Below are positions 34,775-47,000 of a stretch of 64,000 bases of DNA, piece after piece. How positions within the stretch are numbered: position 1 is the first letter of the stretch; each line of letters starts with the position of its first letter. This stretch comes from Antedon bifida (lineage: Eukaryota; Echinodermata; Crinoidea; Comatulida; Antedonidae). The notes under the pieces were generated by a model. That model was given only the letters and a program-made list of their open reading frames with translations. It had not been told where the DNA came from and made no database searches. The DNA lies in contig OY727100.1 of NCBI GenBank assembly GCA_963402885.1, forward strand, positions 21,795,665 through 21,859,664, read 5' to 3'. The position numbers were made by a program, and so were the translations under genes.

Positions 34775-35352
34775 GGTAAGTTTTAGTTACTAAAGTAGTT
34801 TAGCTGTTAAATTTAATGTAATAAAGAATATTATTATTAATTCAAAACAAACAAGAAGTAACAGTATAAAAAGAATACCTCCCTATATGTAGTGCTTTGA
34901 CGTCTGGGCAGGCAGGGTAAGACCCGGCACGTTTTTGCTAATCCAGGCAGGGGACTAGCACGCACTGAAGCCCACCACAACACATGTTACCTAAAGGCTT
35001 AGGCCTACTTTAGTTGCACGCCGTAATATGCTAACATATTCGTCAATGCCTAATATATTAAATATTAAAAATTATAACTGATAATATTAAATATAAATCC
35101 AGGACATTTATGAATGGAATATTCTTGGAGAACTATTTTAGGAATTCAATAAGATGTTCATCTTTTTATAAAATTATTTGAAATAATTAATATTTAAAAA
35201 TTTGAAAACTCAATAGAAAAAAAAATTATCCTTTTAAAACACTAGAGAATAAATAATAATAGGCCAAAGTTGTTATAATTTGTTTTTCATTTTGGGGTTA
35301 TACTGTATAATTTTTTGATAATCATATTTTGAAAATTGTTTGTTTTGGTAGT

Positions 35353-38300
35353 ATGGCGTCAAATGCGAATGAGGTAGCGGAAGGCCCTGTGTTTGAGCTC
35401 AAACCCTCGACAGAAAGTGACGAAGCATCTGAAATGTCATCATCACGGCAATTTAATGAAGACGAATTCCGACCTTTGCGTAGAGGTTTCTTCTTGTATT
35501 TCAGTTATGGCAGCAATTTGTTAAGAGAACGACTTCTCATCAAAAATCCTTCTGCCACATTTTTGACAATTGCAAAACTAGAGGTAATTTTTATCCTGTT
35601 TTCCTTTATGAATTATGTTCTTATTTCATTCCAAATTTTTAAATAATATTAATCTCCATTTTACCTTTATTTACGGGTGGGAAGGGAGGGAAGAAATTAC
35701 TGAATTCAGATGCACAGTAACTACATTTTTTTCTGCAGTAAAATATGCTTTGTTGTTTTTGTTTCAATTGGGAAGTCTACACTATCAAACTAGTAAAAAT
35801 GTGATGTGCCAAAATATGGTACTGATATGACATCATCATGTCCATATATGGGCACATATTTTAATAGTGTATACATTGTTTATGATTGAATAAAAAAAAC
35901 TTAAATAATTTAATAAAAGTTTAAAGAAACAAAATATAAATAAGAAAAATGTAGTTACTGCAGTAACTGCAGTAGAATAATTTTTAAAAATACAGGTACA
36001 TTCAAACATTTTGAAGCAACAACAGTGTGTATGATTACAACAGAAAAGCTTACTAAATAATGTAATAAAATGTAAACAAAAACACAATATAGTTACTGCA
36101 GTAAAACTAACTGCAGTGGAATAATTTTTAAAATGCATGTACAGTACATTCAAACCATTTTTTGAAACAACAACATTTAACTATTTGTTTACAAGAATAT
36201 TTTATTGAAACTTAATAGCTGAAATATTTCAGTTTTATGACCATCTTCACACGTCTCATTTCTGGCGTTCTGAGTGAACTCATTGCCTGTTTGACCTCAA
36301 CTTAATTGTTCATGTATTGATTAGAAGCTATTTAAGACAAAACAATTGATTGTTTCATTGAATAATCTGCCCATGAGTTAATTTAAAGAATACTTCTTAA
36401 TGATTTTATTCTTACTAATTGCAATGGAACTGTTTTGTTGATATCAGTTTTTGAATTTTTACAATATTTGCATTTCCCACCCACAAATCAACCAACAGAT
36501 AAAGACAGGGGACATCCCTATTTACAGGCAACACATATTCAGGGTACACTACATTAAAGAGATACTTCTATTTAGGGGACACACCTATTTAGGGGCCATG
36601 CCTATTAATGGGACACCTATTCAGGGGATACAACATTAAGGGGATACTTCTATTTAGGGGACACACCTATTAATGGGACACCTATTCAGGGTACACCACA
36701 TTAAGAGGATATTTCTATTTAGGAGACACGCCTATTAAGGGGACACGCCTATTCAGAGGACACCTCTATTCAGAGGACACCATATTAAAGGGATACTTCT
36801 ATTTAAGGGACATGCCTATTAAGGGGACACGCCTATTCAGAGGACACCATATTAAAGGGATACTTCTATTTAGGGGACGCACCTATTAAGGGAACATGCC
36901 TATTAAGGGGACACGCCTATTCAGAGGAGACCACATTAAGGGGATACATCTATTTAAGAGACACCACTGTTAAAGGGACACTATGGGTTTTAACACTACG
37001 CCCAACCTCTATTCAGGGGACACCTATGAAGAGAATACCTAAAGTTGCCTTAAACTCTATTGAATGTCATTGTACTCTCATATTAATAATAGTCTAGCCA
37101 ACGTATTTATTAGTTTCTTTGGTTTTTTAGGATTATAAATTAGTTTTTGGTCAACAAAAATCGTGGAAAAGTTCTGTATGGAAAGGTGGCGTAGCAAGTA
37201 TAGAATATTCACCCGGTGATCATGTGTGGGGTGTCGTTTGGAAACTTAGCAGGCGCCACCTTACAACACTAGATCAGTAAGGTTTTTTTTATACTTTGAT
37301 TACTGTAGTAACATACTGTATGGTGTATGATTAAATAGTCTGAAACTGCTAGTCCTATACTAGAGGCTGAGCAGAAGAAAAGCAGCCTATAGTACACCTT
37401 TGGACAATGGTCCATTAAGCTCTGTCTACACCATCAAACTTTATGTGACAACAAAATGTGATGTGCCCATATATGAACATGATGATGTCATATCACTACC
37501 ATATTTGGGCATATCACTACCATATTTGGGCACATCACATTTTTGTGTCAAACTAGTTTGACAGTGTAGATAGAGCTTTACTAGAGCATATATTCTGTTC
37601 CCTGCTGATCTTTTATATTATACTATTTTTTTCCCTCACAATCAACAAAGTACAAAAGGTATTTATATAAATAAAATAAGGTAAAAGTATGTGAAAGAAG
37701 ATCAAATAAATTTTTTTATTGACCTTTTTATTGACTAGCTGAAATACCAACATGGCTTTGAATTGAATTTAAATAAATTAATTGAATTGAATTTAAATAA
37801 ATTAATTGAATTTAAATAAATTATTTCATTATTTCCTTATATGAATAGTCAACTAGGAGTACATCTTCATATATATCAACGTTTTGACACCACTGTCACA
37901 ACCCAACATGACGAAGGCCTCCCGGTCTACACCTATCACATAGAGCGGTTTATCCCCATGAAACCCTCCCCCCAGTATGTCGACGTTATTCTTATGGGTG
38001 CTAGAAACGAAGGCATACCACAAGATTATTTAGACTCACTCGCTGAAGTCGATCATAACCGTTACCAAGGAAACGTACGTGCGTATCAGGAAACGTTGAT
38101 GTTGATAAAAGATTGGGAGGAAGCGAGGAAAAAGACTCGCAAATGTATAGTCTTGTAAAAGTTGGCATGGAAATGAATGCTGTATGAAAGGTACTGCGAG
38201 TTGGTCTATGGCATTGTGGTCTGTTGTATGGTTATTGTGGTTTGTGCCAAGTATTGAAGTACTTGATGTGGTGGTCGTTGCTCTGTGATGTCGCTCTCCT

Positions 38301-39551
38301 CTTCGCTACTTGAATATATTTACCAATTCTTGGCATGCTCTTCAAAACGCATTCAGAAAAAACTTTTTCCCAACATGAGTGTCTGCCTGTCTGTCTGTTT
38401 GTCTGGATAAATGACTGAATATTTTGCTTTTATTCAATTAAAATGACAACGATCTTTTATTTTATATTTTTGTCTTTTGAGTGTAATGAATTTATTGTTT
38501 ATATTATTATAAATCCTAGCAGTCTATATTAATGATTTCTACACATCAAGCAATAGTTCCAGAGTTTTTTTTCACTCTTGCTTTATTTTATTTTTCAGTC
38601 TTGATTTTTTCACTCTTGCTTTTTTTCACTCTTGCTTTATTTTCACTCTTGCTTTATTTTTACTCTTACTTTATTTTTCAATCTTGCTTTATTTTTCACT
38701 CTTGCTTTTTATTTTACTCTTCCTTTATTTTTCACTCTTGCTTTTTATTTTACTCTTGCTTTTTATTTTACTCTTCCTTTATTTTTCACTCTTGCTTTTT
38801 ATTTCACTCTTGCTTTTTATTTTACTCTTGCTTTTTATTTTACTCTTGCTTTTTATTTTACTCTTGCTTTTTATTTTACTCTTGCTTTTTATTTTACTCT
38901 TGCTTTTTATTTCACTCTTGCTTTTTATTTTACTCTTGCTTTTTATTTCACTCTTGCTTTTTATTTTACTCTTGCTTTTTATTTTACTCTTGCTTTTTAT
39001 TTTACTCTTGCTTTTTATTTCACTCTTGCTTTTTATTTTACTCTTGCTTTTTATTTCACTCTTGCTTTTTATTTCACTCTTGCTTTTTATTTCACTCTTG
39101 CTTTTTATTTCACTCTTGCTTTTTTTCCACTTTTAATTTTTTTTATTCACTAGTTAATTTTTACTCATTTTTAAATTCAGTCTTGCTTTAATATTTTTCA
39201 CTCTTGGTTTTTCTCATTCTTTATTGTTTAAAACTGTATATATTATTGACTTTATAGTCGGTATATATTTTTATTTTTTTTTTAAGACAAGAACGAGGAT
39301 ACCATGGAATAGAAGTGAACACCGAATCGACTACGGAAGAAACATTAACTTGCCGTACGTACGTCATCAGCAACGAGGTAGTTTTATGTCCACCACACCC
39401 AAATTATTTAGATGTGATCGTCAGGGGTGCCATACAAAACGAGTTAGGCGAGGACTATATTAAGAAATTAAAAGCAATTGAGCATAATGGCTCTGAGGAA
39501 ACAACTTCTATATACCTTGACGTTCTTAAATTAATAGAACAAAATATTTAA
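35353..39551 (+). CDS. GGCT: Gamma-glutamylcyclotransferase with two alternative last exons
   Basis: Cytosolic enzyme of glutathione turnover that converts gamma-glutamyl amino acids to 5-oxoproline. Exon 1 35353-35583, exon 2 37131-37276, then either exon 3a 37849-38158 (228 aa) or exon 3b 39287-39551 (213 aa). Both fit the same phase-2 junction. The substrate loop YGSNLL (residues 52-57) and GDHVWGVVWKL are typical. The catalytic glutamate (human E98, in LDEQEGV) falls just after the exon 2/3 junction: exon 3b gives LDQQERG (Glu128), exon 3a gives LDHQLGV (Leu128). Residues 1-45 extend beyond the human N-terminus and are acidic and Ser-rich. The ATG at 35353 follows an acceptor; an in-frame ATG at 35329 is upstream of that acceptor and less likely. 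Confidence 0.92.
35715..36125. mobile_element. Family C palindromic sequence, several partial copies
   Basis: GTTACTGCAGTAACTGCAGT-type motifs occur near 35725, 35950 and 36095, with a MITE-A copy inserted in the first. GGCT intron 1. Confidence 0.65.
35776..35876. mobile_element. MITE family A copy, short
   Basis: AGTCTACACTATCAAACTAG to TTTTAATAGTGTATACA with the core ATATGGTACTGATATGACAT. GGCT intron 1. Confidence 0.85.
36490..37050 (+). repeat. Satellite made of GGGGACAC..CTATT units in GGCT intron 1
   Basis: Degenerate 16-17 bp units such as AGGGGACACGCCTATTA are grouped into larger repeats carrying GATACTTCTATTT. They are related to the dispersed CCCCTATTAAGGGGACAC module and to the TSNAXIP1 array. 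Confidence 0.85.
37416..37577. mobile_element. MITE family A copy, reverse orientation
   Basis: TTAAGCTCTGTCTACACCATC to TTTGACAGTGTAGATAGAGC, core on the minus strand with a duplicated CACTACCATATTTGGGCA. GGCT intron 2. Confidence 0.88.
37849..38158 (+). other. GGCT: GGCT alternative terminal exon 3a (Glu to Leu, CaaX end)
   Basis: Encodes 103 residues after the junction, still clearly GGCT (MKPSPQYVDVILMGARNEG). The catalytic-glutamate position reads Leu (LDHQLGV). The C-terminus is EEARKKTRKCIVL: a basic stretch and a CaaX box. Leucine at X is the usual geranylgeranyltransferase-I signal, so this isoform is predicted to be prenylated and membrane-bound. The frame is fully open, which argues against decay. 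Confidence 0.85.
38565..39130 (+). repeat. 18-bp minisatellite between GGCT exons 3a and 3b
   Basis: About 30 units of CTCTTGCTTTTTATTTTA, with TTTCA variants. The array is strongly pyrimidine-rich on the coding strand. The unit length is a multiple of three, so all three plus frames are open by chance of periodicity. It ends about 155 bp before the exon 3b acceptor. Confidence 0.93.
39287..39551 (+). other. GGCT: GGCT alternative terminal exon 3b (keeps the catalytic Glu)
   Basis: Splices after exon 2 in the same phase. Gives LDQQERGYHGIEV with the glutamate in place, then CRTYVISNE and IKKLKAIEHN, close to vertebrate GGCT. It has no CaaX box and ends EQNI. This is the canonical enzyme end. 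Confidence 0.85.
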
Positions 39552-39869
39552 AATCGGATATTGTCACGGCTACAGTATGATCCAGGAATCGCAGTGTGAG
39601 CAGTGAACAGACTAGCAATCTATATAAGGGGATTTTTTTTCTATAATTTGGGTGGGTGTTTTTTAAAAATAACAATGAACATTTTATTCACGTTTATAAT
39701 GGCAATGATTGTTCAGCACACATGGTTGCACATTATTAGCTTACTATCTGTGTAGGAATCAATATGTTATGCATACAGTGCCAGCCGTTATCTCTGTTTT
39801 GTACATTGTCAATACAATTAATTGCTTTCTTGATGTCATTTACATATCTACGGTGGCATAATGCAGGGG

Positions 39870-40250
39870 GCAAAGGTCCCTGGTGTAGCACTCCTAACAC
39901 ACCAACACTGGGTAGTTGCATTGGATGCTCTTGACCCTTAAGCTCTGGGGCCCCTGGTTTAGCACTCCTAAGTGCCCTCCAACACTGGGTAGTTGCATTG
40001 GACTGCTCATGCTCTGGGGCCCCTGGTTTAGCACTCCTAAGTGCCCTCCAACACTGGGTAGTTGCATTAGACTGCTCAAACTCTGGGGCCCCTGGTTTAG
40101 CACTCCTAAGTGCCCTCCAACACTGGGTAGTTGCATTAGACTGCTCAAACTCTGGGGCCCCTGGTTTAGCACTCCTAAGTGCCCTCCAACACTGGGTAGT
40201 TGCATTGGATGCTCTGGGCCCTTAAGCTCTGAGGCACCTGGGTTTAGCCA
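39870..40250. repeat. 69-bp minisatellite downstream of GGCT
   Basis: About five units with GCCCTCCAACACTGGGTAG and CTCTGGGGCCCCTGG. Locally GC-rich, unlike its surroundings. It shares GGGGCCCCTG motifs with the dispersed repeat at 43605-43760. Confidence 0.9.
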
Positions 40251-40689
40251 GTGAACGCTCATATTTACATCAAGTACGATACAAAAACCCCTCCCCATCC
40301 CTTTTTTCATGGAAGCTGTATAGTTGATAATGACAGATTACACTATACATATGCAATACCATATGCTGTAAAATAAATATACTGCATTTGCTTCTATTTT
40401 GACCAAATAATATTATCGACAAACGCATTGTTGCCAATTGAAAAAATGTACTAGTATTATTATTATTATTATTATTAGTATATGTACTGTATATAGTAAT
40501 ACCTGTATATTATTAATTAGTTATAAATAGATTAATTTATTACTCTATTGTTTACTACTATGTATCTGTAGCATTTGTTTTAATGAAAAAGATGAAACTT
40601 TGATTTTGTTTTTGTCTTGTAATGGTATTGATCCGCAGTCAAAAGTCAAAATTGAGAGGTTTTACTCTATGTACAATATTATACAGTAT

Positions 40690-40695
40690 TTTATT
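40690..40695 (-). terminator. Candidate TSNAXIP1 poly(A) signal
   Basis: AATAAA on the minus strand, about 330 bp after the TSNAXIP1 stop. Chosen by position only. Confidence 0.4.
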
Positions 40696-41024
40696 ATGCA
40701 AAACATAAAATATTTTCTTCATACTGCTGTATTTACTCAAAAGTTTAAAATATCCAACTATATTGACAATCAATATTGATTGATATTGTCTTGAAGTAGA
40801 ACAAAAGTGTAAAACCAAACATGCGTAATTTATTACAATTCTTGATGACAAGTTGCGTCCACACGCTTTATAACCCGCTATCATAATTTACAATAAACAA
40901 GGACAAGTTCAATAAAGCGGAACATTCTTTTAATTCAAGCAAGAAATGTATGTATTTGTTTTCCCAACCGGAGTAAAAATAAAACATTTTTTCGCTTTTT
41001 ATGATTTGGATATGGCATCTTCAC

Positions 41025-44000
41025 TCACATCATGCCGGAGGTGTTCAGTTTACCGATTCGTCGTACAGCACCGGTACTCAGGCGTTTTAAGATAACATCG
41101 ATGGGTTCTGGTTCGGCATCGTTTATCAAATCTTTGGAAACGTTATAAGCACGAGCGAGATACGAGTGCAGGGAAGTTTTATCGATTTTTGCATCGACGA
41201 CAGCGATTGCGATTCTTAGTTCTTTAACTGGAACATCCTCCCTACGAGGAAAAAAAAAATTTTTTTTGTGTAATTGAATATCAAAATATTTTTAAAGCGT
41301 AAAGTATATTTTATCTAGTATAATTAGAAATTGTTTTTGGGAATAATCTTAATCTTCTATACGTGCATATATTTAATCTCTGATCCCTGTCATTTGTGTA
41401 TAGTATTAGTACTTGGCAAAATAAAATATACCTGCAAATAAAATATACTGTACGTGCATATATTTAATCCGATCCCTGTTATTTGTGCATAGTATTAGTA
41501 AAATAAAATGTTGCCAAGTATAGTACTTGCTGTGTTTGTTTGTTAGCAAGGTAGCGCTTACAATTTTCAAGTTAAGTCATTCTGAATATTTCGGTGTACA
41601 TAGGTATAGGTTCTGTAAGTATATAATATACTTACAGAACATGCCTTTTGAAATTCAAGAAAATCAGATCATTAATAACTTCACAAATAAACAAATTTGT
41701 ATTCTTTTAACATGGGCCGAAATATCAACATGTGGCAATATTTTGCCAAGTACTTCACTCAGTTTCTGAGTTCTTTCATATCTATAGTACTAGCCCCTGC
41801 ACTTACTCTCTTTCTCCGAGTTCTTTTTTAATCTGTTCTATATAAATCTCTCTCTCCTCGTGTCCTTGGCTTTGTATCAGTAGCAGGAATGTACTATTCC
41901 TTGCTTCCTCATCCTAAAAGATAGAGTTAACACAATTATCAACATCCGTGGCCCTATGACCTAAACCAGGAATTTATCATCAGAATCGTAATCAATATGA
42001 TTATGATAACATATAATAATATTATATTATGCCGTACCACTAAGAACAAATCTTGGTATTTCATCGTCGTTGGGTCGTCAGAATTAAGCTCTGCGAGGGC
42101 GGTGTCCATTAATTTCTCTATTGATTCGTCGTCTTTGATCGGAAAGTTGTCTCTTAGCACCTTCTCGAATAAATCACGTGGAAGTAAACCCTGTAGAAAA
42201 AACATACAAAATGAGAAACAGTTTGTCCAGTATCATAGTCCAAATCCATGATACAGTGTCTCATAATAATGATAAAATGTCTGGAAAGTTTCATAAATTT
42301 TTTAGGGGTGTATCATAGTGTAGGTATAATGGCATTTATTAGTCTATCCATGTAAGGTGCCATGTCATAATCTTGTTTCTATTGTTAAAAACAGAGTAAG
42401 ATGAGAAAAAAAGTGTACAGTATCATAGTCCAAATCCATGATACAGCATCACATAATGTAAGTAGGAATATTGAGTGAAATACCTCAGTCGCCATTTCTT
42501 CGTCGGCTTTTTGCAGTGAATCATGAAGTTTTGAAAATAACTCCATTTCTTGGTAATACCTTTCTTCATCAATCTGTAAAAAAAAAATGCGAACAAATTT
42601 AGCATAACCTCAATTTAAGGGCCACTAAACTGTGAAACGAACAGGGGATAACACAGTACTTCATGTTTTAACACTACGGCCAACCTCTATTAAGGGGCAC
42701 TCTGTTGGGTCCTTGATGGTGTCCATTTAACAGAGGTTAACTACTGTATATAATGTCTCATTTACTGCTATTGTTGCCTCGAGGAAAACAAATTATATTT
42801 GACAATAAAGTTATCTTGAATTTGTTTTAAAAGTTAACTACTGTACGTCTTACTTCTTCTGTCAGTACACCATAGAAAAGATCAAATGGTGAGTCATCGT
42901 AAGTCTCGCAGGCATCTTGTAAGTTGTAGAAATACTCAACAACAGCTGTTGGCTCATTATTTAGTTTCTGCATTAGGTACGTATTCAGGAAGTCCGCCAT
43001 TGTTTGCCGTGACTCAGTTTCTCTCTGTAATAAATACCCGCTAAAGTGTAACACACATAGTAAATAACTAACCATGAATAAGCTCATAAATAATGTTTTT
43101 ATTTTTTTTATTTCATACGCATCAAAGAGCAAGTAACTCGCCAATTACAGGATGGATAAACTATTTTATAATTTATAAGTATCATTTGAGGCTTAGGGAT
43201 GGAGTTGAAAGAGTCATGAGTTACAACCCTAACACTAGGTCAGGATTGAACCCTGGACCTTGGGACTGGAAGGCAAGCATGTTAACCATCAAGCTACAGC
43301 TCCATAATTGTAAATATAACTTTGTTTTCTGTGTTATTTGTGGACAAAGTTTATGTGCTTTAACTGCTTCAGATCAGGAATGTACGTACTTCAACATTGG
43401 CTTTAGACTTCTCTGCCCATAGTTCTTTGATGATGGCAACTGCTTCCGGTCTGGTCCATTTCAGTTTCTTAACCATTCCTTCATGTTGAAGATATTTAGG
43501 AACATCCTCACCAGTACCCTGGAGGAAACATTGTACAAACACATAAATTAATTTTGCTTTGTTTGGCCCTAAATTGGCTTAAAGATTGGCCTTTGAGTTT
43601 CGATGGAAGCAGTGGCTTTGAGTGCTCACTGGAAAAACACAGGGGCCCCGGAGCTTATGGGGCCCCTGAGCAGTGCCCAGAGGAAAAAACAGGCATTAAA
43701 ATATGTTGAAAAAGGCTAAAAATGCCCAAGGCCTCTAGTGTTGGAGGGCCACTCAAAAAAGCAGTCACTTTTATTCATAATTCATAAATTGTTCTGATTT
43801 TCATAGCATGATGCTAACCACATACCCTTCCTTCATAGAAATCTTCCGCTGCAGCTGCACCTGATATGATCTGGAGAAGCACCTCTACACGTTCATTACT
43901 TGTCTTGTCTTTTGAGAGGTCCTGCCATTTATCTTCTCCACCTGAAATGACCTCTGCACATCTTGCCCAGTCCGGTCTAAGTGATTAATATTTGTATGAT

Positions 44001-47000
44001 GATAAAAATGTCTGGAAAGTTCCATTAATTGTTTAGGGGTGTATTATAATGTAGGTATAATGGCATTTATTTATTTATCCATGTAAGTTGCCATGTAATA
44101 ATCATTTGTTTGCAATGTTACTTGATTTTCAGATGTGACTGGCATTTAAAATATTCTTTTTTAGTCTGATTTTTATTTATACCTTGGTGTTGCGCTTCTC
44201 TTGAGTGTTTCAAGATCCGTGTAAAACTGATCTCGTTGCTGGATCACCTGATCATGAACTTGTAACAGTGTGCTAATAAAAGACAAACAAATATACTTTA
44301 AGCTCTGTTTTAAAAATGTGATGTGCCCATATATGGACATGATGATGTCATATCACTACCATATTTGGGCACATCACTACCATATTGGGCACCTCACACT
44401 TTTTTTTGTTTGATAGTGTAGACAGGGCTTTAGACAATTTAATTTTATTAGTTACAGTTTTAAATCCTCCAATTCAGTGAAACTGGAACCTCAGCGCTTT
44501 TTAAATTGTACTTACTCATGTTCGGACATCAACTGCACGTTATCGGTCTGTAATTGTGTCAGCTGATTCGTAACAACCTAAATGAAAGATTGTAAATACA
44601 GTATGTCATAATCATTGCTATTATTGAAATTTTGTTATCATCATATGAATATTTTTTATGTGTATTAATGGTGATGAAAAGGACACAAAATGGCTGGTGT
44701 GTACCATGTGACTTGATATTCACTGAGATGAATGTCACACCTAATTACTTTATATATATATATGGGTTATGATATATACAAACCTCATGTTCTTTTGTAA
44801 GGTTTTCAAAATCCCTTCTTGGAATGACATCACCATAATTGGCAATCATCTCGTTTAATTGTATCGTAACTGCTGTCATATCTTCTCGAGCTTTTCTGAA
44901 TTTTTAAATAAAAATAACATTAATGTTTGTTTTATTTTCATTTAGTTATAAGTCTTATTTGTTGACACAAATATATCTCGTAATAAAAAATATAGTATGC
45001 GTCTCATTTGTAGTCTACTAGTACCTGTATGTGTGAAGTTTGTAATATTAGTTTAAAATTAGTGGATTAGATTACATTTTATTGTGCCTACGGAATACTA
45101 AAATCTAGTCAAAGCACTTACTTAAGAGCGATCTTAAGTCTGATAGGGTCTTCCTTGGACTCTGCCGACGCCTCTTGCACACCAGCTTGGTTCTTCTGGT
45201 TGTCCTCTTGTTGATATTTCAGATCATTGATGTCTGACACTAGAAGTTTTCTGGCATCGCATTCATTTCTGTATTTTTGATATTCAACGGCTACTTCATC
45301 TTGAAGCTGTGACAAATAAAGCAAAGTTTAGAAGAACCCCTATTAAGAAGACACTTTGTACCCCTATTAAGAAGACACTTTGTACCCCTATTAAGAAGAC
45401 ACTTTGTACTCCTATTAAGAAGACACTTTGTACCCCTATTAAGAAGACACTTTGTACCCCTATTAAGAAGACACTTTGTACCCCTATTAAGAAGACACTT
45501 TGTACCCCTATTAAGAAGACACTTTGTACTCCTATTAAGAAGACACTTTGTACCCCTATTAAGAAGACACTTTGTACCCCTATTAAGAAGACACTTTGTA
45601 CCCCTATTAAGAAGACACTTTGTACTCCTATTAAGAAGACACTTTGTACCCCTATTAAGAAGACACTTTGTACCCCTATTAAGAAGACACTTTGTACCCC
45701 TATTAAGAAGACACTTTGTACTCCTATTAAGAAGACACTTTGTACCCCTATTAAGAAGACACTTTGTACCCCTATTAAGAAGACACTTTGTACCCCTATT
45801 AAGAAGACACTTTGTACCCCTATTAAGAAGACACTTTGTACCCCTATTAAGAAGACACTTTGTACCTCTATTAAGAAGACACTTTGTACCCCTATTAAGA
45901 AGACACTTTGTACCCCTATTAAGAAGACACTTTGTACCCCTATTAAGAAGACACTTTGTACCCCTATTACCTTTTCAATCTGTTCTTCAAACTCCACATG
46001 GTCCCGTTTCATGATAGTAATCGTTTCTTGTAACTTTTTATTCTCTTGTTTCAGTTCCGTCATCTCTTGCCGTTCCTCCCCTCGTAATGCCATCACCTTC
46101 TGGTCGCACTGTTCAGATACTGTTACCAGCATCGACTAAAATGATCCAAAAAATACAGTAATGTCACAGGGAACAAATTTTTTATATAAAATATTGGAAT
46201 TTGGAAAGCTCTGTCTACACTATCAAATTTATGTGACAAAAAAATATGATGTGCCCATATATGGACATGATGATATACATACATATCACTACCATACTTG
46301 GGCTTAATTTGATAGTGTAGACAGAGGATAAAACATGGAAGTAAACAAACCTTGAGAGGTTGAAGTTCACGGATCTGCTGACGTTGATGCGATAACATCA
46401 TTTCATATTCATTCTTGATGGCCGACAGAAGTGGACGATACGTTTTAAAATCTTGAATTAAATATTCAAATACTTCTCTGAAAGCCTGTTTAATTTAAAA
46501 GAATTTTTTTTAGGAATTAAAATAATTAGAAATATTAATATAATGTACTGCATATGTCTGTGATAGTCCTAGGTTAGGACTACTAGTATTCCAATAAAAT
46601 GGGAAAGTTTAAAATAATACCTGTAGCCTTAGCTCGCTAGGCCCAGACTGAGAACAGTCCAGGTTCCTTAGTTCCTTTTTTAGAAATGATTCCAATTGGT
46701 CTAAAAACTTCGGCTTGGGAATGATAGATCGTTGTGGACTGTTGTCTTCAATGCCATCTACGTTGTGCTGCTGCCTCTGGTTGTAAGACGTCAGCGCGGT
46801 AGTTGCTTGAGCAGTGGCGTGGGCTGGCCACGTGTCCACCTTCCCAGCTTTTATGTCTACATATGGCTGTGAAAAAAATTTAAAGTTTATGTTTATGTGC
46901 CTTGTTAATGGTAGAATCACTCCTTTAAGACACCCCTATTGGGGGGACACTTTGATGGATCCTGAATGAAGGTGTCCACTTGATTCTACTGTACAAGGAT

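Noticed and set aside
37849-38158. GGCT exon 3a as a decayed duplicate of exon 3b
   Set aside because: Fully open frame, correct phase, conserved family motifs and a well-formed C-terminal CaaX; decay would not be expected to preserve these.
38532-39191. Three overlapping open frames of 150-219 residues over the 18-bp array
   Set aside because: Low-complexity repeat open in all frames by periodicity; intronic in GGCT.
39894-40310. Open frames over the 69-bp array
   Set aside because: Repeat periodicity; no splice or protein support.
45296-46139. Long open frames over the 24-bp array on both strands (276-278 residues)
   Set aside because: Product of a stop-free repeat whose length is a multiple of three. 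The true TSNAXIP1 exon 5 ends at 45971 at a good donor.
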